This document shows positions 1 to 9,305 of a stretch of 64,000 nucleotides of DNA, piece by piece. The stretch lies in the NCBI RefSeq assembly GCF_007830155.1, contig NZ_VLKY01000004.1:186001-250000 (forward strand), given 5' to 3'. A program made the position numbers and the translations under genes. The notes below the pieces were generated by a model, which saw only the letters and a list, made by a program, of their open reading frames with translations, ran no database searches and had not been told where the DNA came from. Positions within the stretch are counted from its first letter, which is position 1; the number at the start of each line of letters is the position of its first letter. The DNA comes from Pseudomonas duriflava. Lineage in GTDB: Bacteria; Pseudomonadota; Gammaproteobacteria; Pseudomonadales; Pseudomonadaceae.

Positions 1-63
1 CCTTTTTCCGAGTTCCATCGCCTCGATAAAGTTTCTGGTATCCGCTGGGTGGACGTAGTGTGA
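1..63 (+). CDS. C-terminal end of an unidentified protein (partial)
   Basis: The first 20 codons are open and end at a TGA, giving a tail that finishes in SGIRWVDVV. The start lies left of the window. The alternating hydrophobic ending would fit a beta strand closing a small C-terminal domain, but this is too short to identify a family. It ends 57 bases before dinB on the same strand, so the two could be co-transcribed. Confidence 0.45.
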   Translation, partial: PFSEFHRLDKVSGIRWVDVV

Positions 64-120
64 TCGCGCATAATAAGGACGCAACGGCTGTCGTTCAGCG
101 TAATTGCCAGATGTGAAATC

Positions 121-1179
121 ATGACGCAGAGAAAGATCATCCATATCGATTGCGACTGCTTTTATGCCGCTGTCGAGATGCGTGACGACCCTCGGTTGGC
201 TGGACGGCCCTTGGCCGTGGGCGGTACGCCTGACCGGCGAGGTGTGGTCGCTACATGCAATTACGAGGCGCGGGCTTATGGGGTGCGCTCGGCCATGGCC
301 TCGCACCAGGCCCAGCGACTATGTCCGGATATTGTTTTTGTCCGTCCTCGCTTTGATGTATACAAGGCCGTATCGCGTCAAATTCACACGATTTTTCGCG
401 ATTTTACTGATTTGATCGAGCCGCTTTCGTTGGATGAGGCTTATCTTGACGTATCAGATAGCTCACATTTTGCTGGCAGCGCCACGCGGATTGCCCAAGA
501 GATCCGTCGGCGGGTCTGGGAAGAGCTAGAAATTACAGTCTCGGCGGGCGTCGCGCCAAACAAGTTTCTAGCCAAGATTGCCAGCGATTGGCGCAAGCCC
601 AATGGATTGTTCGTAATTACCCCGCCGGAAGTAGAAGGTTTTGTAGCCACGCTGCCGGTTGCGCGCCTGCATGGAGTGGGCAAGGTCACAGCGGACAAAC
701 TGGCACGTCTGGGTATCGAACGCTGCGTGCATTTGTTGGAGTGGGGACGGCTGGCTCTGATCAAGGAGTTTGGTAGTTTTGGGGAGCGCTTATGGAAGCT
801 GGCCCAAGGCGTTGATGAGCGTCCAGTGGAGGTTGATAGCCGTAGGCAATCCTTAAGTGTCGAAAATACCTTTGATCATGACTTGCCGGATCTGGCGTCC
901 TGCACCGCTCAACTGCCAGCGCTGCTCGAAGAGTTGACCGAGCGGCTAGGGCGGCTCGATGCTAGCTACCGGCCGGAAAAACCTTTTGTCAAAGTGAAGT
1001 TTCATGACTTTACCCAGACAACTCTCGAACAGGCCGGTGCTGGACGAGATATCGACAGTTATCGACGTTTGCTAACCCAGGCCTTTATGCGCGGTGCCAA
1101 ACCGGTGCGTTTGCTGGGTGTGGGGGTACGTCTGATCGATTTACGTGAAGGCGACCGGCAGTTGACATTATTCGACTAG
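121..1179 (+). CDS. dinB: DNA polymerase IV (Y-family translesion polymerase)
   Basis: Error-prone Y-family polymerase that extends or bypasses damaged or mispaired primer ends. The 352-residue length is normal for DinB. The palm carboxylates are visible: Asp10 in IHIDCDCFY and Asp105-Glu106 in SLDEAYLDV. The little-finger domain occupies roughly residues 240-345, and the protein ends in QLTLFD, a good beta-clamp binding motif. The gene follows the partial upstream reading frame by 57 bases. I see no LexA-type CTG-N10-CAG box in that short gap, so any SOS control would have to act further upstream. Identification is secure from the motifs; regulation is not resolved. Confidence 0.97.
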   Translation: MTQRKIIHIDCDCFYAAVEMRDDPRLAGRPLAVGGTPDRRGVVATCNYEARAYGVRSAMASHQAQRLCPDIVFVRPRFDVYKAVSRQIHTIFRDFTDLIEPLSLDEAYLDVSDSSHFAGSATRIAQEIRRRVWEELEITVSAGVAPNKFLAKIASDWRKPNGLFVITPPEVEGFVATLPVARLHGVGKVTADKLARLGIERCVHLLEWGRLALIKEFGSFGERLWKLAQGVDERPVEVDSRRQSLSVENTFDHDLPDLASCTAQLPALLEELTERLGRLDASYRPEKPFVKVKFHDFTQTTLEQAGAGRDIDSYRRLLTQAFMRGAKPVRLLGVGVRLIDLREGDRQLTLFD

Positions 1180-1279
1180 CTGTCACTTACGAGGTAGCGT
1201 TCGTCAGGGATTCAGCTGGCGCAGTTTGCCACGGCCTCGTGTCTGCCCTTCCTGCAGAGCATCGTCTATCAAGTTGCTT

Positions 1280-2265
1280 CTATAAGACACAATTAACAGG
1301 CTGGCCCTGTTGCCAGGCTAGGATGTTATCCAGAGTGGTCTGAGCAATGGCCGTCAAGGCTTCCTGAGTCAGGAACGCTTGATGAGCAGTCACAATGACG
1401 TTGGGGAAGCTCAAGAGTCTGGCGAGTATATCATCCTGTAGAGGCTCGTCGGAGCGATCGGCAAAGAACAAAGCCGCCTCTTCTTCATAAACATCCAGAC
1501 CCAGGTAGCCCAAGCTACCGTTTTTCAGAGAGTCGATCAGGTCAGCCGTAGCAACAAGTCCGCCACGGCTCGTGTTGATCAACATGGCGCCACGCTTCAT
1601 GTGACTAAGGCTGTTCCGGTCAATGATATAACGAGTTTCAGGCGTGAGCGGGCAGTGCAGGCTAACAATGTCCGCGCTAGCGAGTAACGTCTCGACGGCT
1701 ACATATTGCACTCCAACAGCTTGCAGTTGCTCGTTGGGGTACGGATCACTTGCCAGAACGGTACAGCTAAATCCCCGCATAATTCGGGCAAAGACCTGGC
1801 CGATTTGACCCGTGCCGATGACGCCTACTGTTTTTCCATTCAGGTCGAAGCCCGTCAGCCCATGCAAAGAAAAGTCACCGTCTCGCGTCCGATTGCTGGC
1901 GCGAGGGAGGCGGCGATTGAGTGTGAGGATCAGGGCAACGGCATGTTCCGCGACTGCATGAGGCGAATAAGCTAGAACGCGAACCACAGTTAGTCCAAGG
2001 GCTTTAGCGGCCAGCAAATCGGCATGGTTATAACCGGCCGAGCGTAACGCGATAAGCCGGGTGCGCCCGAGGCAAGGCGTGTCAGGACTTTGGAGGACAG
2101 CACGTCATTGACAAACGCGCACACTACGTCGAAACCTTCAACCAGGGAAACCGTATCCAGGCTTAACTGGGCTGGTTGATAGGTCATCCTGAGGCCGCGC
2201 GATCTGTTAGTCGCTTCAAAGCTGTTTCGGTCGTAGATCTGACTGCTAAAAAGAAGGGTCCGCAT
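1280..2265 (-). pseudogene. ldhA: D-2-hydroxyacid (D-lactate) dehydrogenase, one-base frameshift
   Basis: NAD-dependent D-lactate dehydrogenase family, expected to reduce pyruvate to D-lactate in the cytoplasm. Two overlapping minus-strand frames each carry half. The N-terminal part (from ATG at 2265, MRTLLFSSQIYDR) reads correctly to VLTRLASG and then turns to nonsense. The rest continues in the next frame with RTRLIALRSAGYNHADLL and the nucleotide-binding motif VGVIGTGQIGQ, running to the stop at 1280. The switch falls in a three-G run (CCC on plus, about 2066-2068). One extra G restores ASG-RTRL and a protein of 328 residues, the normal LdhA length. The position beside gacS is the usual Pseudomonas one. 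It may be a true inactivating deletion or a homopolymer sequencing error; the rest of the gene shows no decay, which favours error or a very recent event. Confidence 0.88.
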
Positions 2266-2340
2266 GGAAAGCTCCTGTCATCTGACTCATAGAGTGTAAA
2301 CAGGGCCTTCCTGGCGGATATTGAGCAGGGTCAATAGTGC

Positions 2341-5109
2341 TTAAGCGTATGTTTTTGCCATGCTGGACAGCTGCTCGATGGCAGCATCCAGCTCATCCAG
2401 GGCTGGCGAAGAAGTCGGAGCACCTTGCTTGAGGAGGGTTTCGCTATGATGGCAGGCAGCACGCAACTGCGGGACGCCACAATAACGGGTGGCGCCGTGT
2501 AGCCGGTGGATACGCTCGATCAGGCCTATCCTGTCGCCGTTTTCGCGTGCTTGCCGAATCGCCTGACGGTCTGCTGCCAGTGAGGCCAATAGCATGGACA
2601 GTAAGTCACTGGCCAGGTCTGCCTTGCCAGCGGCGAGCCGCAAGCCTTCTTCCTCATCCAGAATGGGGAGATTGACGATATCTGTACTGCCATTAAGCGG
2701 CACGAGATCGTGTACATCGCTCTGATGCAGGCGCAAGCCGGTCCATTTGAGGACGACTTGGGCCAACTGACGATCACTGATGGGTTTGGTCAGGTAGTCG
2801 TCCATTCCGGCCTGCAAGAGGGCGCGCTTTTCATTGGACATGGCATGAGCGGTCAAGGCGACAATGGGCACGGAGGGCGCCTCCTGCTCAACCTCCCAGG
2901 CTCGAATCGCTTCCGTAGCCTGGCGGCCGTTCATGCCGGGCATTTGAACGTCCATGAACACCAAGTCAAAACGCTCATGCTGTACGGCTTCAACGGCCGC
3001 ATAGCCACTATCCACACTGGTGACCTCAGCGCCCAAGTCAGTCAGCAGGGTCTGAACCAGCAGTAGGTTGGCCGGGTTATCGTCCACACATAGCAGGCGT
3101 GGGGCTCGGTCGTTCATCTTGGTATGCGTATTGTCTACACGCGTAGGTCGCTGGTTCAAAAGCTCCGCTACGGCGCGCTCAAGCTTGCGGCTGCAGACCG
3201 GCTTGGCCTGTAACTGGCAATGCACATCTGGAAGTACAGCATGGAAGGTGGTCTGGTCGGTTGTTGGGCAGAACACCAGAGAATTACAGCCGAGACGTTC
3301 CAGCTCCCAGATCCGCTCCGTCAAGAGATCGGGAGGCAACATGTTGGAGGCAACTCCCATGACGGCAAGGCCGATCACAGGCTCGCTCGAGGGTTGGTTT
3401 GCAACCGCCAGGGTCAGTTTTTCGAGGGTATCGAACTCGACTACTTCCAGTCCGCAATCTTCCAATTGGTGACGTAGGGACTGCCGGGTCAACTCGTGCG
3501 GCTCGACGAGACCCACACGCCGACCCGCTACTGCCAGTCGGCGATGCGTTTCGATAGGGTTGCGTGATTTAGGCAGACTGATGGTGATCCAGAATTCGGA
3601 GCCCTCGCCAGGCTCGCTGTCCAGCCCGATTTCACCGCCCATTTGTTCGATGAGTCGCTTGGAAATAACCAATCCTAAACCTGTCCCGCCAGCCTGGCGG
3701 GACAGTGAATTATCAGCTTGGGTAAAGGCCTGGAACAGCGAGTCGCGGTCCTGTTCGGATAATCCAATGCCGGAGTCCTGTACGCTGATCCTTAGTTGTG
3801 CATGGTCCTCATCCTCGTCCTCGACCATGGCACGGACCGCAATGGTCCCCTCATGGGTAAACTTGATCGCATTGCTGATCAGGTTGGTCAAGACCTGGCG
3901 CAGCCGCTGCGGGTCGCCTACCAGATGCACCGGAGTGTCACGGTAGATGAGGCAGACCAGCTCCAGCTGCTTTTCATGGGCGGATGGCGCCAGAATGGTC
4001 ATGGTGTCTTGAATCATGTCCCTTAGATTGAAGGGAATGTTCTCTAGGACCAACTTGCCCGCTTCGATCTTGGAGAAGTCAAGAATCTCGTTGATGATGC
4101 CGAGCAGGCTTTCTGCCGAATTCTGGATCGTACTGAGGTAATCCTGCTGGCGCGGCGTCAGTTCGCTTTTTTGCAAGAGGTTGGTGAAACCTAGGATGCC
4201 ATTGAGCGGCGTACGAATTTCATGGCTCATGTTTGCCAGAAATTCAGACTTGATCCGGCTGGCTTCCAGTGCCTCTTTACGTGCCAGGTCCAGCTCAATG
4301 TTTTGAATCTCAATGGTTTCCAGATTCTGTCGCACATCGTCCGTTGCCTGGTCGATGTTGTTCTGCATTTCTTCCTGAGCCGTCTGCATGGCTTCTGCCA
4401 TGCGGTTGATACCATTGGCCAGGGTGTCAAGCTCATAACTGCCCAGATCTTGTGGCAGTCGGGTGGCCAGTTGTCCATCCTTCAGGTGCGCAACGCCTTC
4501 GCCAATGATCCGTAACGGTCGGTTGATACTGCGACCGATCCGGACAGCTACCACAGCAGTCAGGCACAGGCCAAACATGATTAGCAGCAGGCCCAGCATT
4601 AGGTTGCGATAGCCACGCAGCAAGGTGGCATGGTGGGAGAGCTCCAGATCAATCCAGCCCAGCAAATGCGTGCCGGACATGTTGTTGACTTCGCCAGTGA
4701 TCAGCTTGAGATGACGGGCCTGGACGGGGAGATGAAAGTGTGTGACATCCAGGCCGCTGCGTAGGCTGGCGGTTTCGCCATCTTCGCTGCTCATGGGGAT
4801 CGACATGCTTGGGCCGGCATGGGTCAGGACTTTCTGGTCAACACTGAGAAAACTGATGGCACGGACATCCGGCTGATCCAGAACATCCTGCGCGATACGT
4901 CGGAGCACGACCCGGTTGTCCTGGCGCAAGGCCGGTGCAATGAGCGGACCAAGTTGCTCGGCGATCAGCTGACCACGCTCTTCGAGCGCCGTACGCATGT
5001 CCGACAGCTGAATCCATGTGAAATACCCACCCAGTACCATAGCCATGGCACATGTGGGCAGCAGACCGAGCAAGAGGATGCGGCCCTTGATTCCTAGCTC
5101 GTTCAACAC
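2341..5109 (-). CDS. gacS: Hybrid sensor histidine kinase GacS/BarA
   Basis: Inner-membrane tripartite sensor kinase that phosphorylates GacA and so controls the Gac/Rsm post-transcriptional cascade. The order in the 922 residues is: TM1 (about 10-32), periplasmic loop, TM2 (about 167-190), HAMP, coiled coil, HisKA with His296 in SHEIRTPLNG, HATPase (DSGIGL, GTGLGL), a degenerate receiver-like stretch, a true receiver (VDDN, FMDVQMPGMNG, T/K residues) and a C-terminal Hpt with HRLHGATRYCG. The start is GTG followed by TTG, giving MLNELGIKG, which matches the usual GacS N-terminus. It stands alone on the minus strand between the frameshifted ldhA and an iron importer read the other way. Confidence 0.96.
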   Translation of the reverse strand: MLNELGIKGRILLLGLLPTCAMAMVLGGYFTWIQLSDMRTALEERGQLIAEQLGPLIAPALRQDNRVVLRRIAQDVLDQPDVRAISFLSVDQKVLTHAGPSMSIPMSSEDGETASLRSGLDVTHFHLPVQARHLKLITGEVNNMSGTHLLGWIDLELSHHATLLRGYRNLMLGLLLIMFGLCLTAVVAVRIGRSINRPLRIIGEGVAHLKDGQLATRLPQDLGSYELDTLANGINRMAEAMQTAQEEMQNNIDQATDDVRQNLETIEIQNIELDLARKEALEASRIKSEFLANMSHEIRTPLNGILGFTNLLQKSELTPRQQDYLSTIQNSAESLLGIINEILDFSKIEAGKLVLENIPFNLRDMIQDTMTILAPSAHEKQLELVCLIYRDTPVHLVGDPQRLRQVLTNLISNAIKFTHEGTIAVRAMVEDEDEDHAQLRISVQDSGIGLSEQDRDSLFQAFTQADNSLSRQAGGTGLGLVISKRLIEQMGGEIGLDSEPGEGSEFWITISLPKSRNPIETHRRLAVAGRRVGLVEPHELTRQSLRHQLEDCGLEVVEFDTLEKLTLAVANQPSSEPVIGLAVMGVASNMLPPDLLTERIWELERLGCNSLVFCPTTDQTTFHAVLPDVHCQLQAKPVCSRKLERAVAELLNQRPTRVDNTHTKMNDRAPRLLCVDDNPANLLLVQTLLTDLGAEVTSVDSGYAAVEAVQHERFDLVFMDVQMPGMNGRQATEAIRAWEVEQEAPSVPIVALTAHAMSNEKRALLQAGMDDYLTKPISDRQLAQVVLKWTGLRLHQSDVHDLVPLNGSTDIVNLPILDEEEGLRLAAGKADLASDLLSMLLASLAADRQAIRQARENGDRIGLIERIHRLHGATRYCGVPQLRAACHHSETLLKQGAPTSSPALDELDAAIEQLSSMAKTYA

Positions 5110-5337
5110 GTCCTGTTTCTCCAGCGGTCAAAGGCTCGCAGTTTAAACGTATGTTTTAGACGAGGGGGAATTTTAAGGCAGGCGGCAGGCAAACGGGCAT
5201 TGACGGCTTCCTCCGGCGGTAATCGTTCTCTTTTATGTTCACGAATAGTTGTCTTTTGCGGCATTATAGTCGGCCGGGAGCAGGGCGGAGCCGTCTAGGC
5301 ACTGCCTTGTAGAGTTATCTGTCTAAAGGATTTTTTC

Positions 5338-6279
5338 ATGGCACTCGCAACGTTCAACTTTCCGCGTACGTGGCTGCGTGCGTTTATGCTGTTCACTTCT
5401 GTTGTCGCTTCCGTACCGTCTGCTAGTTGGGCGCAGACTGCAGAAGCACGTGCTGTGGAAACCGCTTTTGGAACAGTAACGGTTACAGGAACGCCAAGCC
5501 GTGTGGTAGTGCTGAGCGAGAATGCTCTGGATACTGCACTCTCTGCAGGAGTGAAACCGCTCGGTACAGTATCGACGCGTGGCAGTACCGGTGTATCCCG
5601 TTACGTACAGGATAAAGTCGGTACGATCGCCATTGTGGGAACTGCCCGTGAAACCAACTTGGAGAGCGTATTCAAGCTACAGCCCGACCTGATTCTGGCG
5701 GCCCCCGATTTGCCCAAGGCGCAGTATGAAAAGCTCAGCCTGCTGGCCCCTACCATCGTCCCCTCTACAGCAGTAACGGATGACTGGCGTAAGAGCGTAA
5801 GCCTGTATGCTGAAGCGCTGGGGCGGCAAGAAGAGATAAAAGCGTCCTATCAGCAGCTGGATCAGCGCATCGCCGCGCTCAAGGCCCGTATCGCGCCTGG
5901 TCAGGTTGCGTCGGTATTACGCTGGAATCCTCAGGGACCTATCCTGATGTCCAGTCATCTGTTTGCAGGGCAATTGTTGCAACAGCTTGGTTTTAAAAGT
6001 CCAGCCTTGGCTGAAAGTCTTACCCAGCGGCCTCATAGCGATATTTTGAGCCTTGAGAACCTGCATCAGGCTGATGGTGACTGGCTGTTCCTGGCTACAT
6101 TGAATCCAGAGGGCGAACAGGCCCTGGCGCAGGCGCGCAACCAACCTGCCTTTGCTCGATTGAATGCAGTCAAGAACAATAAGGTCATCACTGTTGATGG
6201 TCAGCTCTGGAGCAGTGGTGCCGGTCCGCTGGCTGCCCAGAAGATTCTTGATGATGTAGAGAAAGTAGTGGCGCACTGA
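5338..6279 (+). CDS. Periplasmic iron-chelate binding protein (FecB/FhuD type)
   Basis: Substrate-binding component of a siderophore or ferric-citrate type ABC importer, 313 residues. It starts with a Sec signal peptide (hydrophobic FMLFTSVVASV, cleavage near ASWA-QTAE), followed by a helical-backbone binding protein fold: PSRVVVLSENALDTALSAG and LESVFKLQPDLILAA are typical of the PF01497 family. AAAGGA lies 7-8 bases before the ATG. The stop overlaps the permease start by one base (TGATG), so this is the first gene of a four-gene operon. The actual chelate cannot be read from the sequence; no receptor or siderophore biosynthesis gene is adjacent. Confidence 0.9.
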   Translation: MALATFNFPRTWLRAFMLFTSVVASVPSASWAQTAEARAVETAFGTVTVTGTPSRVVVLSENALDTALSAGVKPLGTVSTRGSTGVSRYVQDKVGTIAIVGTARETNLESVFKLQPDLILAAPDLPKAQYEKLSLLAPTIVPSTAVTDDWRKSVSLYAEALGRQEEIKASYQQLDQRIAALKARIAPGQVASVLRWNPQGPILMSSHLFAGQLLQQLGFKSPALAESLTQRPHSDILSLENLHQADGDWLFLATLNPEGEQALAQARNQPAFARLNAVKNNKVITVDGQLWSSGAGPLAAQKILDDVEKVVAH

Positions 6280-7289
6280 TGTCGTCTTCCGCATCCAGAC
6301 CTCAGGTTGTGAAAAGGTCCTGGCTGATCTGCCTTACACTGGTGGTGTTGAGTGTACTGGCCAGCTTGCTGATAGGTGCTGGTGATGTTTCGCCTGGGCG
6401 TTCCGCTCAGGCGTTGTGGAGTGGTGCTGATAGTGAGGCGCGCTTTATTGTTATGGAGCTGCGCTGGCCAAGAACATTGCTAGGCGCCATGGTGGGAATG
6501 GCCTTGGGCGCTGCCGGTGTGATCTTGCAGTCCGCTACGCGCAACCCTCTGGCAGAGCCGGGACTTCTAGGCGTCAGTGCCGGCGCCTCGTTCGCTGTGG
6601 TGCTGGCCATTAGCCTTGGTAGTAGTGCTGCAACCCTGAACCTGGGCGTGGCTGTAGCGGGTGCGTTGGCCGGCTGCTTTCTAGTCCTGTTGGTAACACA
6701 GTTGCGCGGTATCGGGAGTGATCCGGTGCGCCTCATTCTGGTCGGGGCGGCCTTTACCAGCATGTTGATGGCAATCAGTACCCTGATCCTCTTGAGCGAT
6801 CAGCGCAGCGCTGACGAGATGCGCTTCTGGGTAATTGGCGCCTTGGCCGGTCGGCCTACGGAGACAGCTTATAGCAGTGCCCCAGGCGTGCTGCTCGGCT
6901 TGCTGCTTATGCTGCCGTTGATTCGTCCTCTGGCAGCTCTGGCTCTGGGGGAGCGGGTCGCTACAGGGCTTGGGCATCATCCGCAGCTTACGCGAATGAG
7001 TGCGCTGGTTTGCGTGGCTATTCTCGTTGGAACGGCAACGGCGGCGGCCGGGCCGATTGCCTTTGTCGGTCTTATCGTGCCATTTGTGGCGCGGCGACTA
7101 GTCGGTCCTGATATCCGCCGTACGCTCTGGCTATCTTTATTGATTGGGCCGATTATCATCTTGTTCGCAGATACCATCTCCCGGCTGGTAGTCAAGCCCT
7201 ATGAACTTCCCATCGGCGTGGTCACGGCATTCATCGGGGCCCCAATCCTGATTGCTGTAGTCCGCGGCCATCGTTTGCCGACGCTGTGA
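6279..7289 (+). CDS. FecCD-family iron-chelate ABC permease (first subunit)
   Basis: Polytopic inner-membrane permease of the BtuC/FecCD family, 336 residues with about nine to ten hydrophobic segments. Family signatures include RWPRTLLGAMVGMALGAAG near residues 60-80, NPLAEPGLLGVSAGAS just after it, and GPIAFVGLIVPFVARRLVGPD near the C-terminus, the segment that contacts the ATPase. It overlaps the binding protein by one base and the second permease by four bases, so translation is probably coupled. It would form a heterodimer with the next gene product. Confidence 0.92.
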   Translation: MSSSASRPQVVKRSWLICLTLVVLSVLASLLIGAGDVSPGRSAQALWSGADSEARFIVMELRWPRTLLGAMVGMALGAAGVILQSATRNPLAEPGLLGVSAGASFAVVLAISLGSSAATLNLGVAVAGALAGCFLVLLVTQLRGIGSDPVRLILVGAAFTSMLMAISTLILLSDQRSADEMRFWVIGALAGRPTETAYSSAPGVLLGLLLMLPLIRPLAALALGERVATGLGHHPQLTRMSALVCVAILVGTATAAAGPIAFVGLIVPFVARRLVGPDIRRTLWLSLLIGPIIILFADTISRLVVKPYELPIGVVTAFIGAPILIAVVRGHRLPTL

Positions 7290-8371
7290 TCATGACTGCA
7301 CTACCTACTCTTCCAACCCGCCCAGTCGTTTCAGAGGCCCCTGCCGGTTACGCCTGGTGGCGGTTCGGGCGATACAGCATTCTCGTGCATCGGCGCGCCT
7401 GGTCCAGCGGTTTCCTGTTGATTGCTGCCATGATCATTGTTAGTGGCATTAGTCTGGCATCCGGCGCAGCAGGTTTATCGCCTTGGACTGCACTGGCAGC
7501 AGCCATAGGGCAGGGCGAACCTATGCATGTATTTCTGGTACAGGAGCTGCGCCTGCAGCGGCTTATCGCAGGCTTGCTCACAGGGGCGGCCCTGGGTGTG
7601 GCCGGGTGTCTTTTGCAGACCTTGGCTCGGAATCGGCTGGCGACGCCAGGCATCATCGGAATCGACGACGGAGCTACCGCCTTTGCCGTCGCGTCGATCG
7701 TGGCAATACCAACTACGCTGGCACCTTCCGCTCTTGCACTGACCGGCGCTGCCACCGCGGCAGGGTTGGCCTTTGGCTTGAGTGGCGGTGCTGGTGCCCG
7801 AGGGTATCGCTTCATTGTAGTTGGCATCGCAGTGGGTGCGCTGTTTGGAGCACTGACCAATCTGATGCTGGCCCGTACCGACATGGATAGCGCCAACCAG
7901 GCCTATCCCTGGACAGTCGGCAGTCTCAATGCCCGCCCCGCTCAGGCAGTCTGGCTGTTGGGCATCGGTCTGCTCGCCGGTCTGCCGGTGGCCAAATACC
8001 TGGGGCGTGCGCTTACGTTGATGCGCTTTTCCGATAGCGTGGCGACGGGACTAGGCGTCCCGTTGAAGCGTATGCGGGTCATGACGCTCTTACTAACCGT
8101 TTTTCTTACGGCCCTGGCCGTAGCTGTTGTAGGGCCGGTCGGCCTGATTGCCCTGGCTGCGCCAGAGGTTGCTCGGTATCTGGTCGGTCATCAGGGCGTG
8201 CCTGTTTTCAATGCGGCCCTGGCTGGAGCCACGCTGATGAGTCTGGCGGACTGGGTAGGGCGTACGTTAATGGCGCCCATCGAGATTCCAGTAGGCGTGA
8301 TCATGGCTGTTATCGGCGGCCCTTATTTATTATGGATCCTACTGCGCCCGTCTGCGCGGAGAGCACCGTGA
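7286..8371 (+). CDS. FecCD-family iron-chelate ABC permease (second subunit)
   Basis: Second permease of the importer, 361 residues, with a longer hydrophilic N-terminus before the first membrane segment. It keeps the family signatures LRLQRLIAGLLTGAALGVAG, NRLATPGIIGIDDGA and GPVGLIALAAPEVARYLVG. A GTG overlapping the upstream stop gives the start used here; an ATG two codons later (7292) is an equal alternative. The end overlaps the ATPase start. Together with the previous gene it should form a heterodimeric FecC-FecD-like channel. Confidence 0.92.
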   Translation: MIMTALPTLPTRPVVSEAPAGYAWWRFGRYSILVHRRAWSSGFLLIAAMIIVSGISLASGAAGLSPWTALAAAIGQGEPMHVFLVQELRLQRLIAGLLTGAALGVAGCLLQTLARNRLATPGIIGIDDGATAFAVASIVAIPTTLAPSALALTGAATAAGLAFGLSGGAGARGYRFIVVGIAVGALFGALTNLMLARTDMDSANQAYPWTVGSLNARPAQAVWLLGIGLLAGLPVAKYLGRALTLMRFSDSVATGLGVPLKRMRVMTLLLTVFLTALAVAVVGPVGLIALAAPEVARYLVGHQGVPVFNAALAGATLMSLADWVGRTLMAPIEIPVGVIMAVIGGPYLLWILLRPSARRAP

Positions 8372-9192
8372 GTCTTTTGTCTTCCTTATTAACCAACCGG
8401 CCTGACCATGAGGTGTCTCTTGCGGCTCAGTCCCTGAGTCTAGGGTATCCGGCCGTTTCCATCATTGAGAACCTGTCGCTCCATATTCCGCCGGGAAAGG
8501 TTACGGCTATCGTAGGGCCTAACGGGTGCGGCAAATCGACTTTGCTGGCCGGTCTGTCGCGCCTGCACAAGCCTAGCCAGGGTACGGTTGTGCTCAATGG
8601 CAAGGATATCAATCGACTGCCTTCGCGGCAGGTGGCACGTGAGCTGGCCCTGTTGCCTCAGGAAGCCAGCGCACCTGAAGGGCTGACTGTGGCTGAATTG
8701 ATTCAGTTTGGCCGCCAGCCGCACCAGGGCATTCTTCGCCAGTGGTCGGAGGGCGACCAGGCCATTGTTGAGGCTGCATTGGCGGTTGCTGACCTTACTG
8801 GACTGGCGGACCGGCCTCTGGAATCCATGTCCGGCGGTCAGCGTCAGCGGGCCTGGATTGCTATGGCCATTGCCCAGCAGACGCCCTTGCTCCTGCTCGA
8901 CGAACCAACGTCAGCGCTCGACTTGGGGCATCAGATCGAAGTGTTTGAGCTGATTCGCCAATTGGCAGCGGTAGGGAAGACTGTGGTCATGGTGGTGCAT
9001 GATTTATCCAGTGCCTGTCGATATGCCGATCATCTGGTTGCGATGCAGGCGGGACGAATCGTGGCGGAAGGAGCACCCTCTAGAATCGTGACCCCAGCGT
9101 TGGTCGAGCAGCTATACGGGGTCAAGTGCATTTTGCTGGAAGACCCGCACAGCGGCACTCCTATCATCGCTGGCGTAACGCGTCTAGGTTAA
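8368..9192 (+). CDS. Iron-chelate ABC transporter ATPase (FecE/FhuC type)
   Basis: Cytoplasmic ATPase that powers the two permeases, about 274 residues. Walker A is GPNGCGKSTLL, the signature MSGGQRQRAW, and Walker B LLLLDEPTSALD, followed by the switch His in VVHDLS. I prefer the GTG at 8368, which overlaps the permease stop and has GGAG shortly upstream. An in-frame ATG at 8332 would add 12 residues but lies well inside the permease gene. It ends the four-gene unit; the short gap before cysM contains no clear terminator, so read-through is possible. Confidence 0.93.
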   Translation: MSLLSSLLTNRPDHEVSLAAQSLSLGYPAVSIIENLSLHIPPGKVTAIVGPNGCGKSTLLAGLSRLHKPSQGTVVLNGKDINRLPSRQVARELALLPQEASAPEGLTVAELIQFGRQPHQGILRQWSEGDQAIVEAALAVADLTGLADRPLESMSGGQRQRAWIAMAIAQQTPLLLLDEPTSALDLGHQIEVFELIRQLAAVGKTVVMVVHDLSSACRYADHLVAMQAGRIVAEGAPSRIVTPALVEQLYGVKCILLEDPHSGTPIIAGVTRLG

Positions 9193-9305
9193 AGGCCAAG
9201 CGCTTTTTTATCTCATGAGTGCCGCTCGTTATCCCAATTAGGGAACATTGATTTTTATCGGTATCATAGATTCCTTTTCCAAGGCACCGGAACCGAGCGA
9301 ATCTC

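Noticed and set aside
58-121. LexA box upstream of dinB
   Set aside because: CTGTCGTTCAG is too short for the CTG-N10-CAG spacing, and no proper box is visible before the start.
5215-5235. Possible Fur box before the iron importer (AATCGTTCTC)
   Set aside because: Only a half-site resembles the Fur consensus, with no convincing partner half, so I do not list it although iron control is likely.
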